Assembly (NCBI GenBank): GCA_964036045.1 | Contig: OZ038381.1 | Location: 148,437,596 to 148,501,595, forward strand | Direction of reading: 5' to 3' | DNA length: 64,000 bases | Source: Eutreptiella sp. 'Long Island Sound 2002' | Lineage: Eukaryota; Euglenozoa; Euglenophyceae; Eutreptiales; Eutreptiaceae | Shown here: one piece after another, positions 23,109 to 33,130 of the stretch | Layout: each line of letters opens with the position of its first letter | Position numbering within the stretch: position 1 is the stretch's first letter | Notes under the pieces: model-generated | Databases searched by the model: none | The model's input: only the letters and a program-made list of their open reading frames with translations | Told to the model about the DNA's origin: nothing | Position numbers and translations under genes: made by a program

Positions 23109-23225
23109 TTTTTGCGTTTTTGCGTTAATTTCTCGAGATTAATATCCAGATTTCGGTTAATATTAACGCCGACTGAAAAATCAACTTAATATTAATCTCG
23201 AGAAATTAATGTAAATATTAACACA
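23104..23225. repeat. AT-rich palindromic block with perfect 21-bp inverted arms
   Basis: Arms at 23125-23145 and 23189-23209 are perfect reverse complements centred on CTCGAG, separated by 43 bp that also hold TTAATATTAA. It could form a hairpin or serve as a transposon end or binding site. Confidence 0.85.
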
Positions 23226-23427
23226 TGGTTTTTTGGAGGTGTTGAAGTCTATTGATGACCGCTAGGGGTTCTAGTGGGCAACACCTAGGGTGTCCGGTGA
23301 GCTAGCCATTCGGGATGACCACCCCCTAGTGCACCGCTTCATTGGCGCCTCTAGATGGCACATAGTGGGCTCTACATACAAGTATACAACATCTATGCAC
23401 TCTTTCTTGTATGGAATGGGAAGAAAC

Positions 23428-23462
23428 GCGCACGCACACACACACACGCACACACACACATA

Positions 23463-23501
<39 letters not shown>

Positions 23502-23560
23502 CGTGACACTGATCAACAGAACCCAACCCACACACACACACACACACAAACAATGAGGTC
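23428..23560. repeat. (AC)n microsatellite tracts
   Basis: Two CA-rich stretches (about 23430-23500 and 23528-23550) form the outer left edge of the inverted core described at 23551-23748. Confidence 0.9.
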
Positions 23561-23744
23561 GGCACCCCCACACACACCCAACCCCTCCCACACACATCCC
23601 TCCTTGCCCCTTCCTCTCTCCTCCCGTTGCCCTTGCTCTTAAGGTTTGAGAGGGTATTCCCTTTCTTTCCGTGGGTTATTTTTTTGAAGAAAAGATTGAA
23701 AATTGTTGAAGATCGTTGAAAATTGAGCAAGGAGAAAAAGGTTT

Positions 23745-23811
<67 letters not shown>
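23551..23811 (-). repeat. Inverted ~200-bp core plus (GT)n, left arm
   Basis: 23551-23748 is the reverse complement, with scattered changes, of about 31278-31490. Shared words include CTTAAGAGCAAGGGCAACGG and CAATTTTCAACGATCTTCAA in opposite orientation. It is followed by about 31 GT units (23749-23811), in which the Penelope-like element begins. The continuation of this arm resumes after that element at 30072-30115. Confidence 0.85.
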
Positions 23812-23814
<3 letters not shown>

Positions 23815-24318
23815 CGGGTGGTTACACCCGGCTCCATGTTTCTTCTGGTCCTCCCTGCCTGTTTTTCCTTTTTCCTGTCTCTTGCAGGCCAGGGGCCAGG
23901 CACTACCAGCCACCGGCTTCTGGCGTCAACACCGATGGGTTTGGTAATACAGGCCTACTCCTTCTCCCCGCCTCTCTTCCGCGCAAATGCAAAAGATACT
24001 GACAGGGATATTTCGTGGGCATGAAAGGACTGCTGCGTAGTGCGAACATGCGATTGTTTCCCCTCCCCATGGTCAGTGGGTGCCTAGAGTAGTTGTCGTA
24101 CATGACTCCAGCACTATGCCAGGATGATATCACGACTGTCTCCTCTATCACTTCACTTCAGAAAGGCGCCTAGCCTTGACATCATGACATTCACAATGCT
24201 TTCTGCTTTGTTCTTGTTTTGATGCTCACTGGCCTGACGAGGTGTTCCTGGTGCTAACATCGTTCTCCACTGCGCCCGCGGTCAGTGGTTTCCAGGTTGG
24301 TTCCTGCACAAGTGTGTG
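23812..24318 (+). repeat. Left pLTR (507 bp)
   Basis: From GAGCGGGTGGTTACACCC to TTCCTGCACAAGTGTGTGG. It differs from the right copy at only a handful of positions (CTCTCTTCC/CTCTTCTCC, TTTCCAGG/TTTTCTGG, ACAAG/ACGAG). It contains the leader of ORF1; the likely ORF1 ATG lies 117 bp past its end. Confidence 0.9.
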
Positions 24319-24434
24319 GTCTGTCGTTGGCATGCTCAGTGACCGCTCGGCAGTTATCGTTTCGTTCGCGCATTGCGTCGCTTGGCAGTCCTTCGTCCAC
24401 TTGTATCCCTTGCCCTCCTGTCCACTACACTATC

Positions 24435-25880
24435 ATGTCCGATATCGTCATGTGCGGCCGCTGTCACAAGTCGGGTCACAGGGCTCCCCAGTGTCCTGAG
24501 GCCCCTTCGGGCAATGCTTCCTCTCGCGGTGCACGTGGCCCACCTCCAGCACCCTGTTGGACATGCGAACTCATCCCTGGTGCGGACGCCCTTCATTGGG
24601 GCGATGAGTGTCCGGTTGCGGCTGAACGCCTCAAGAATCGGGAATGCACACTATGTGGTAGCAAACACCACCGGAAGAAAGGCTGTGATAAATACGTCGC
24701 CGAGAAGCATACAGCTAAGAAGCCACAAACAACATATTTCTCTACTGGTCCCCGTCGAGCTAATCGGTCATGGTGTTTGCGCTGCGGTACAAAAGACCAA
24801 CACCCGACATGTGATTGCTCCTCTATCAGCCCCCCCAACATCTTCCCTGCTGGCCAAGATAAAGAAGATCTTGGTGACATTTGTGAGTGGTGTGCGATCC
24901 GAGGCCACAATTTGCGCGAATGCATGAGGCGAGCACCGATACAGGCGGAGGAAAACCGATCTGGGCTTTCAGCTTTGACATCCCGATTTGATGCCCTGGA
25001 AAAGAGTATTGGCGATCTCGGTGGCCTGTCTCAAAAAGTAGATCGTCTTCAATCTCAAATGTCAGACCTTCTTAAACAGCAGTCTTTGCACGAGCATCGC
25101 CTTCACGATTTGGAAACGTGGCGAGCGGAAGCCACCTCGTCCATATCTCAAGCAGTATCCCAGTCTCGATTTGATAGTTTCGTACAGTCTCGGTTTGCAG
25201 AGACAGAGCAACGTGCTGTTCAGGCTCTTCCTCGGTCGGCGTTCGAGTCTTTTGTCTCATCTCGTTTCGATCCCGTGGAAAAAGTAGCGTCTGAGGCCGC
25301 TCCCCTTGCGACCTTTGAGGATTATGTGGTCGCCATGTCCGCTGCGGGTTTCTCGTCGGAGTCTGATTCCGCTATGGCTCCTGCACGAGTTACCGGTGTT
25401 GCCAGGGGGGCAACAGTGTTGGAAGACGGTGATCACAGGAGCCCGGCGGAAAGAGCAAAGGCCCGCGCAGCCAAGCGGGCTCACATGCCATCGGGGTCTA
25501 CGGCTAAAGAAGCAGTCGCCTCCCCCAGTTCATCCTCCTCCTCCCTCCTTCCCTCCCCTGCCCCAAGGTCAAAGCCCCCCTCCACCCCTGGTGCGGATGC
25601 TTTTGCCGCCGCCCCCCCCCAGCATCAATGGCTACACATGTCCCCTGATGCTACGAGTCGATGGGTCCCTGAGGCTCTGGACCTCCTGTTCAACGAGTGG
25701 TCTCCCCATATGGATGCCCGCCTCAAACAATGGGCCTCAAAACACAGCACACCAGAGATGAGAACCACTATTGATGCCCTTGTGCGGTCTCCCATGAATG
25801 CCGAAAAGAGGAAAGGGTTATCTTCCGTACTGGAGGGTTGCCGCACGCCAGTGCGCGTGTTTGTCAATGCTGCCGCCTAG
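24435..25880 (+). CDS. ORF1: nucleic-acid-binding zinc-knuckle protein of the Penelope-like element (481 aa)
   Basis: Gag-like RNA-binding protein, intact. I chose ATG 24435 (CTATCATGTCCG) because the first knuckle follows within seven residues and the upstream open part lies partly in the pLTR. Three perfect C-x2-C-x4-H-x4-C motifs are visible (CGRCHKSGHRAPQC, CTLCGSKHHRKKGC, CEWCAIRGHNLREC), plus a variant between the second and third (CLRCGTKDQHPTC). After them come a predicted coiled coil (KVDRLQSQMSDLLKQQSLHE), repeated FDSFVQSRF/FESFVSSRF phrases, a Ser/Pro-rich linker and a Trp-containing C-terminal domain. Knuckles at the N-terminus and coiled coil after is the reverse of the usual retroviral Gag order. 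It ends with TAG. Confidence 0.7.
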   Translation: MSDIVMCGRCHKSGHRAPQCPEAPSGNASSRGARGPPPAPCWTCELIPGADALHWGDECPVAAERLKNRECTLCGSKHHRKKGCDKYVAEKHTAKKPQTTYFSTGPRRANRSWCLRCGTKDQHPTCDCSSISPPNIFPAGQDKEDLGDICEWCAIRGHNLRECMRRAPIQAEENRSGLSALTSRFDALEKSIGDLGGLSQKVDRLQSQMSDLLKQQSLHEHRLHDLETWRAEATSSISQAVSQSRFDSFVQSRFAETEQRAVQALPRSAFESFVSSRFDPVEKVASEAAPLATFEDYVVAMSAAGFSSESDSAMAPARVTGVARGATVLEDGDHRSPAERAKARAAKRAHMPSGSTAKEAVASPSSSSSSLLPSPAPRSKPPSTPGADAFAAAPPQHQWLHMSPDATSRWVPEALDLLFNEWSPHMDARLKQWASKHSTPEMRTTIDALVRSPMNAEKRKGLSSVLEGCRTPVRVFVNAAA

Positions 25881-25944
25881 CGGAGCCCCGAGATGTCCCC
25901 CTCCCCATCATCTACCCCCCCGCCCCCTTCTCCTGGTTCACCAA

Positions 25945-28900
25945 ATGTCCAGCAAGCTGATTCGCATCTGCCCCCCCCCACCCGCCGACTCCCACACATT
26001 TGCCGACCATGTCCTGTCCACAATGCTGTCCATCCAATTCATCCAGCAGCAGATAGGACTAGCAAAACATGTCCTGACCCAAACAGCGGCATTCGTCGAC
26101 TCCATCCACCAACATGCTTATTTCCCTTTAGACATCACCCACACCAGCGACTCCCATACCAATACCATCCGTCGCATCTCGTGTTTTTCTCATCTCTCGT
26201 CCCAGCTAGATGAGGCCCGACTCACCGACCGCCGCCAATCGGATAACATGGGGGGGAGGTGGGGTAATTCGGATACAATCCCCCACGTGGCCTGCGGCCC
26301 ACCATGAGTCTCAGATTCTCACGATCCTACCGCAGTCCCTGGATGGTTGTTTCGGCGCGTTGCCCACACCCTCTCCGCTACCACAGCTTGGTGTCATCCA
26401 TGTTGCTGGGTAACGGCCTGCCACATATCCCTATGTGATAGATCCCGGTGCCTCATTAACTCCTCCCCCCACGCTTGCGTGCAATGGACGGATGGTGCCT
26501 CCAGTCTCCTCCACCAACCAGAAATACACCCGTCCTTGCCCCATGTATGGATCTGGGCCCCGGCATCCGAGGTCCTGCACGTCCGTTCCGTGTATCCTGA
26601 CCTCAACACTATAGGCTGGTATAACCGCCGGGACCCAATCCACCTCATGTGTTCTCCCTCCGCCCTCCATGCATGTGAACACACACAAATATTGCGGTTA
26701 CACGTCCTCCTCCAACACGAGGGTACCAGCCAACTGTCCCCCGAGTCCCACCCCCAATCCCACCTCGTCCTACGAGCCCTGGCCACTCAAACCGGGGTGG
26801 CCCTGGATCAAAAAAACCTGGGCGCCTGGGCCTCTTTGCTTCAGCAGCGCATGGCCCACCTTTCGTTTGCCTCTCACCCCGCCCTCCGTATGGCTCGACG
26901 CCTCAGTCACGTCCACACATGGTATGTTGCTGTCACCCCCCCGGGGTCCATTATCTACTGCGTTTTTCACCTGGCTCTGCACCTAATTTACATAGGGGTT
27001 ACCACGTCCGCCCTAGTTTCTCGATTGAGAAAACATATGACAGATGCGACGAGCCACCAAGACTGCGCTACCCTCCATCGTCTCATGCTCCAAGTAGATA
27101 TAAGAGGGTGGGGGATTCTCCCCTTGCAGTACGTTCTTGACCCCCGGTTCGCCAGTGTGAGGGAGAGGCACTAGTGGTTCGTGTTTAAGAAATGGGCTTG
27201 TAACGACGTACCACCGGGGATCTGCTCCCCAGACAGCCCACAGAGGTCGAGAGGTTGGCTCAACCAGAGGGTATTAGCAATCCTGCAGGGTATTAGAGAC
27301 GCCAAACGAATCAAGGATTTTGCCAGGTTAAAATGGCTTCAACACGATCTGCGGGAACCAAAAAGCAGCCATCCACCGTGTCTGTAGGAAGCTAGTAGGG
27401 TCCGTTGTTGGTGCAGCGTGGGAAAAACAAGCGTTAAACAAAGCAATCCGCATCACCAGAAGCACACCGCAAACGGTCCGAAGAGTTTTTGAGAGAAAGG
27501 CGCGACAATACGATAAGTTGCAGGCTCGGCCGCCTTGCTCCTACTACCAGGCATCTAACATACAAGGCACGCGCATAATCATCGATGGTCATGTTGCCCT
27601 TTGCCCCATCGCCATCCCCTACCACGACGGCTCCACAGCTCGCCCCAATGACCCCCTCCCCCTCAACGGTCACAAAGTACGCCAACAACTCCTTCAGGAC
27701 TTAACCACTATAGCTCAACAGATTGGTGCTACCCTCCCTCCTCCCCTCACATACTTGCCTCCTGCTCTTTGGCCCGAGTCCGGAGCTCGCCTCCGGTCAG
27801 CTGTGCAACTCGCAGACCAAGTCACAAAACATTTTTATGTCCGAATTGTGGACAAGGGGGTTGGGGTCATGTGGGGATTCTGCCGCCACTGGGTGTGGGG
27901 GGTCTTACAGAAGTTTCTTGCCGATGAAGGCTACACACGTGCCCCCGGAGACCCTTCCTCGACTGTGTCCGCCATTCGCAGCGACATCATGCGCCGCGGC
28001 TGGGAAATGAACGAGGCGGGCCAATTGGCCATACTGTACCTTATAGAGAAAGCCAAAAGCCTCACCAAAGGTACCTTGCTCTGGCGCGGAATCACCGCCC
28101 TGCCCCACCCCTTCCTCCCCAAACGAAACCTCAAGGTTGCCGCTAGAGCCAAGACCACTTTCCTGCGGTGTTTAAGTGATGAACTTCCCTGCCCCTTCCT
28201 GGCCCACAGCATCAACGATGTTTCATCATGGTTCCATGATCTTGATTCCCTGGGTTGCCGGTATATTAGTGAAGTGGACTGCAAAGACCAATTCAACAAC
28301 ATCAAACCCGAAGACGTCATCTCATATCTCACCTCTGCCTGCGAGTGGCTCGTAAAAAAGAAGCGCTAGCGCATGTCAGAGGTTGTGTGGTCGGTACATA
28401 AAGAGAGTAAAAAACTTGACAGAGCGGGGAGGGGGAATTTAGCCAAGTTTTGGTATATTACCCAGGGCTCCTTAGAGGACACTGTGACGTGGGAGATGAA
28501 ATACAACAACTTCATTCTCAGCGCAGGAAATCTCTGGTGCAGGCATGGCTGTATACCGATGGGGGGTTCTTTTTCGGCGCAGGCTGCAGACCTCCACAGC
28601 CTATGGTCCGTTTACATCCACAGGGGCTTTTTTCGCCGCCTGGGTACTCTCCGCGTCACCGACTCGGGTTTTCCGTACTGGGAGAACAGCCACGGGCGAG
28701 TCTCGATGCAGCAATGCAGAGACAACATCCTCGTAGCCTCCAGTTACCCTGACTCCCCCCAGGTGCAACTGATTCGGACAATCTGCAATATTTTACGCCA
28801 ATGCTGGGGATTGCGTGTTCTCTGTGACTGTGCCACGGAACACTCAGATGCTTGTCTTTTTCGGTGCCACCACCACTCCACCCAGGCCCTCGGTTATTGC

Positions 28901-29550
28901 CTTGCCCGTGGCCTCGATGGACGGGGGTCCTGTTACACCCACCCTAGCGCCCTAGATTCATCCTGGTTCCTGAAACTCGGCCCCCCACTTCTATCCCCTG
29001 CCCTGGCCCACCCCACTTACCTCCCGTGCCTTTGAACCGGCGTCCTCAGTAATAGCAAACGATGGTGCGTGACGTGGGCGGGGAAGTTATTGTCGGTGGC
29101 GGCTTGGCTCCAGGTGGCGGTCCTGTCCGGATGGCCGCTGACGCTGATACGCAGAGCAGCGCACTCAGCGATCGCCAGGGGGTTGTCCGCAAGCCAACAC
29201 GATTTTTCACACACCGTCCACTTCATGTACCACCTCCTACCCCACCTCCCAAGACGCCGCTGCTGCATCCTGCACCTCTGTCTCCAACGGCTCCGCCACC
29301 GGGCAATATGGGTGGGGGACCAATACAGCAGCTGGGCTCTGCCACCTCATTTGCGCGTGTCGGGAATCTCGGGCGCCTGGAACGGAGATTGGCATGCGCT
29401 GGATTATCACCGCCAGTCAATATCCCCCCCGGGTCACCAATGTTCCGACGACTGTCGCCGCCAACCTCCCTCCCACCCCTCTGTCCCCTCTGTCCCCCCT
29501 GCCACCCCTTTGTCCTCCCCCCCCGCTCCGAGCAGCCATCCCAGTTCAGT
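25945..29550 (+). pseudogene. ORF2: GIY-YIG endonuclease then reverse transcriptase, with stops and a frameshift
   Basis: Reads from ATG 25945. Frame 1 carries the nuclease (about 26930-27140): IYCVFHLALHLIYIGVTTSA followed by LVSRLRKHM, the GIY-YIG signature with its Arg and His. Frame 2 (from about 27370) carries the RT: motif A VDCKDQFNNI (28275), motif B IPMGGSFSAQAADLHSLW (28558) and a degenerate motif C CRDNILVAS (28717). A thumb-like helical stretch (about 29070-29250) continues past TGA 29033 in the same frame. Lesions are TGA 26305, TAG 27172, a frame change near 27350, TAG 28367 and TGA 29033. Motif C lacks the second Asp of YxDD, so catalysis is doubtful unless this is a divergent active form. 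Confidence 0.65.
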
Positions 29551-29564
29551 CACTGTGTGTGTGT

Positions 29565-30071
29565 GAGCGGGTGGTTACACCCGGCTCCATGTTTCTTCTG
29601 GTCCTCCCTGCCTGTTTTTCCTTTTTCCTGTCTCTTGCAGGCCAGGGGCCAGGCACTACCAGCCACCGGCTTCTGGCGTCAACACCGATGGGTTTGGTAA
29701 TACAGGCCTACTCCTTCTCCCCGCCTCTTCTCCGCGCAAATGCAAAAGATACTGACAGGGATATTTCGTGGGCATGAAAGGACTGCTGCGTAGTGCGAAC
29801 ATGCGATTGTTTCCCCTCCCCATGGTCAGTGGGTGCCTAGAGTAGTTGTCGTACATGACTCCAGCACTATGCCAGGATGATATCACGACTGTCTCCTCTA
29901 TCACTTCACTTCAGAAAGGCGCCTAGCCTTGACATCATGACATTCACAATGCTTTCTGCTTTGTTCTTGTTTTGATGCTCACTGGCCTGACGAGGTGTTC
30001 CTGGTGCTAACATCGTTCTCCACTGCGCCCGCGGTCAGTGGTTTTCTGGTTGGTTCCTGCACGAGTGTGTG
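29565..30071 (+). repeat. Right pLTR (507 bp)
   Basis: Near-identical to the left copy. Preceded by a short GTGTGTGTGT and followed directly by GTGTGTGTGTGCATGCATGTG, so the element's right edge also sits in GT repeats. Confidence 0.9.
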
Positions 30072-30115
30072 TGTGTGCATGCATGTGTGTCCATTGTGGT
30101 TAGTTTCTAGGCTGT
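30072..30115 (-). repeat. Inner continuation of the left inverted arm
   Basis: GCATGCATGTGTGTCCATTG and the following TAGTTTCTAGGCTGTAGAC are the reverse complement, with few changes, of about 31227-31275. This shows that the Penelope-like element interrupts a pre-existing inverted repeat. Confidence 0.8.
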
Positions 30116-31226
30116 AGACTGCCCCAAAGGAGATAAAGGGGCTAGTTCAGGGTTATGGTTCCTAGGGCTGTGGGGTGTGGGTGTGTGGGTTCCTGGGGTT
30201 GTGGTGTGTGGACCTATGGTACGTCTCGGTGTCATTTCTAGGGTTGTGGTGTGTGGGGGTGTGATGTTTGGGGCTGTGGGGTGTGGGGCTGTGCCCCCCC
30301 CCCCGGCTGCCAGTATGCGACCCCCCACACCCCTAAAGCCCCCCCCCCCCTCCCCCGGAAGTCTCCCGCCCCCCCCGGGTGCCTGAAATGGTGAGGTGGT
30401 TGTGCGTTATGCATTTTTTTTCACGTTAATTTTTGCGTCGCTTTCGTTAATTTTTCGAGATTAATATTACCGCTCGCATCGATCAATAATTAATATATTA
30501 ATTAATTTTTGGCCGGATAATATTAATTTCGAGAAAATTAGTTCAGGGGCTCAAAAATTAACTTTTGGTTTTTTGTGTTTTTTTCGAACTGCACACCCTC
30601 AACATCCCACAGCCCCACACCACAAACCGCAAACTCCCACAGCGGCACCCCCCACAGCCCCAAGCACCGCAGCCCCAAAGGGCACCGTGCCGGCATACCA
30701 TGACCCCACAGCCCAACAACCCACAGCCCCACAACCTACATCCCCAAGCACCACAATCCAAATTGTCATAGCACGGCACGGCGGTGTGGGGTGGTGGTGG
30801 GTACGGTTGTGGTATATGGGTGTGTGGTGGACATGTGTGGGGTTTGGTGTCAGGTGCTGTGGTGTGAGGGGCTATTGCATGGGGTGCTGTGGGGGTGCAT
30901 TGCAGCCTTGTGGTGGGTTGTGGTGCATTGTGGGTGAACAAAATCAGTGCACGAGGGACTGGGGGGCATATTTAATTTTTCGGGCGACTTTTTGATTTCT
31001 GGTACGTTAATATTATCGGTTAATTTTTAATATTTGGAACGCCCGTCCAAATATTAATCTCAAGAAATTAACGCCGCCCGTCTAAAAATTAAACAGAAAC
31101 AATGGGGGCAGTGTGGGGCTTTGGTGTGTGCGCTTGTGGTTTGTGGGCCTTTGGGGTGTCCGGCTTGGGTGTGTGGGGTTGTGGGGTGCGGCGATGCAGT
31201 GTACAGGGCTGGGGTGTGTGGGGGCA
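30116..31226. repeat. Low-complexity centre: GTGGGG-type repeats with strand switches and AT-rich palindromes
   Basis: 30150-30300 is G-rich (GGTTGTGGTGTGTGG words), 30590-30765 is the C-rich equivalent (CCCCACAGCCCCAC), and 30780-30950 and 31100-31230 are G-rich again. AT-rich palindromes separate them: arms at 30447-30469 and 30518-30540 match almost perfectly around TCGAGA, and another block lies at 31003-31090. No gene is supported. Confidence 0.75.
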
Positions 31227-31504
31227 TTCTACAACCTAGAAACTAGCCACAATGGACACACATGCATGCACACACACACACACATACCTACAACCTTTTT
31301 CTCATTGCTCAATTTTCAACGATCTTCAACAATTTTCAATTTTTTCTTCAAAAAAAATAACCTGTGGAAAGAAAGGGCCCTCCCAAACCTTAAGAGCAAG
31401 GGCAACGGGAGGAGAGATGAAGGAGCAAGGAGGGATGTGTGTGGCAGAGTTCGGGTGTGTGGGGGTTCCAATATCATTGTTTGTGTGTGTTTGTGTGTGT
31501 GTAT

Positions 31505-31540
<36 letters not shown>

Positions 31541-31550
31541 CTGTGTGTGT
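31227..31550 (+). repeat. Right inverted arm: unique flank, (AC)n, ~200-bp core, (GT)n
   Basis: Reverse-complement partner of 23551-23811 plus 30072-30115. The core (31278-31475) reads CTCAATTTTCAACGATCTTC and CTTAAGAGCAAGGGCAACGG on the plus strand. (AC)n lies on its left and (GT)n on its right (31480-31550), as also seen for the inverted left copy. Confidence 0.85.
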
Positions 31551-32400
31551 GCAGAAAAAGGGGAAGGGGGGATATCCATTTTGGTAAGGCACAACAATTA
31601 TGCAAGCCCCCTAGCATGTTTGGCTTGTTGTTGTGCATTTTTATGGAGGGTTAATATTTGGAGAATACGGTTAATATTTGTGAGATTAATATTAATGCCG
31701 GTTAATGCCGGCGACTCTTTAATTTTTAAGTTTTCAAATATTAATCCAAAAATTAAAAACAAAATGAAAGCCGAGAGCCATTTTAACATTTTGAAACAAC
31801 CACATGGATAGGACGATAGGACCCCCCCACCTAACCCCGGGGGGAAATGACACCCAAGCCCGTAAGGCAACCCATGGGGGTCATATTTTTCACGGCGAAC
31901 CCCCTAACCCCCCCTAAAAAAATTGAAACTTGAGATTAACGTGTTAATTTTTTGCCAAATATTAAACATATTGACTTTAATCTCGGCCACTAGGGTCGGC
32001 TGCCCTTGACCCCTTTTGTTGGGGACCCCTGAGAATGCAGGGGTGATGTAGCATTTCCGCCCTCTTTCGGGGCCCCAACCTTCCGGTGCTATTGAGGAAA
32101 CCGGGACAATCTTTGAATCCACGCTTTGTTGCGTGGTGCATCATGGTGACCCCTAGCGTAGGTTTTGACTTCTGATTTTGTTCCCTTTGTTGGGGACCCC
32201 CCATTGCATCCATAGGAGGCATCCTTTGCAATGTCTTGTTTAATCCTAAATACGCCGGGTGCGTATACAAAGTTACGGTTGCCATTGACAGCTTGGTTCA
32301 ACACATGGTTCAACACATTTGGTGAGATGTGCGTGAATGTGAAATTTACGCACCCAAATTCACGCATGGATTCACGCTAGGTTCATAGATTCACAAGAAT
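31551..32400. other. Non-coding; AT-rich blocks and fragment of a dispersed repeat
   Basis: AT-rich TTAATATT blocks occur at 31645-31770 and 31925-31985. A segment at 32134-32180 (GCATCATGGTGACCC ... AGGTTTTGA) resembles 20535-20580. No gene is supported; a minus-strand frame at 32089-32367 has no recognised motif. Confidence 0.45.
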
Positions 32401-32505
32401 GTGAAATTCGCACGAGTTTCGTACGAATTTCATACGAATTTATTTTCATTTCCACTGTTTCGCTTTCTCACAGCTCTCAAACTTTCCTCGCATCTTCTTT
32501 TGACC

Positions 32506-33130
32506 ATGTCCCAGCAGACTATGCCCCAGCTCGCCAGCCTGGCCTCGCGCCCCGACCCCGCGGCCGACACCCTCGCCCACTACCAAGCCCTCCCCGTGGC
32601 CCACCATCAGCTGGGCAGCATCCCTCGACCCCTCCCCCGATGTGATCCACATCGACCTGCGCAGCCCCACCCGCAACTCCTACCTTAGGGGGAGGGCCTG
32701 GGCCACAACGTTGTGGAGGGAACTGCGCCGCCAACTCCCCTCCCTTAAATTTTTGCATCTGAGCCCTCAACTTGCCAGCCTTGACCAACTCCTCGATTCC
32801 ATGCGCACTACCCCGGGGGGGAAGCCTAAGGACGCCCACGTCCAGGTGTACCCCACCACTAACCTCGTGCATACCCCCCCCCCCCCCTCACTGCGACATG
32901 GTGTGCTGCACGATCTTGCTGTAGGTGCACCGGCTGACCACTCCTTTTTCCCCTTCTCCTGGCATCTTGCCAACCCCCAGTGGTGGGATGATTTGGGCAT
33001 CGCCCCTTTCCATCCGACCATCCCCCCACAGGTGCACATCCCCAACATCACCCACCCCACCTTTTACAGTACAACTTCTTTGCAATGGTACCGTGGTGCC
33101 TCATGCCCCCCCCCCCTTTATTTCAAGTGA
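32506..33130 (+). pseudogene. Unrecognised protein in two overlapping frames
   Basis: ATG 32506 opens frame 1 (MSQQTMPQLASLASRPDPAA). Near 32610 the coding sense appears to move to frame 2 (DVIHIDLRSPTRNSYLRG, then WHLANPQWWDDLGIAPFHP), ending at TGA 33128-33130. A C11 run at about 32875 could also be a source of error. Composition is protein-like, Trp/Pro/His-rich. It could be the N-terminal, Gag-like part of an element, but no motif proves this. Confidence 0.3.

Larger units (their letters stand above)
23812..30071 (+). mobile_element. Penelope-like retroelement with N-terminal GIY-YIG nuclease, inserted in (GT)n
   Basis: Bounded by 507-bp direct repeats (23812-24318 and 29565-30071) at a constant offset of 5,753 bp. 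Between them, on the plus strand: a zinc-knuckle ORF1, then a damaged ORF2 with a GIY-YIG domain followed by an RT. Canonical Penelope-like elements carry GIY-YIG after the RT. The permuted order has been described for the Naiad/Chlamys group of the green lineage and protists, which also favours CA/GT repeats as I recall. LTR-like direct repeats (pLTRs) are a known feature of Penelope-like elements. Both edges abut GT repeats. Confidence 0.75.

Noticed and set aside
23428-23811. Cys-Val and Thr-His repeat ORFs
   Set aside because: Pure translations of (GT)n and (AC)n microsatellites.
23812-30071. LTR retrotransposon (Gypsy/Copia) from the direct repeats
   Set aside because: No protease-RT-RNase H-integrase order and no integrase zinc finger. 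The nuclease is GIY-YIG and RT motif A (DCKDQFNNI) is Penelope-like, so pLTRs fit better.
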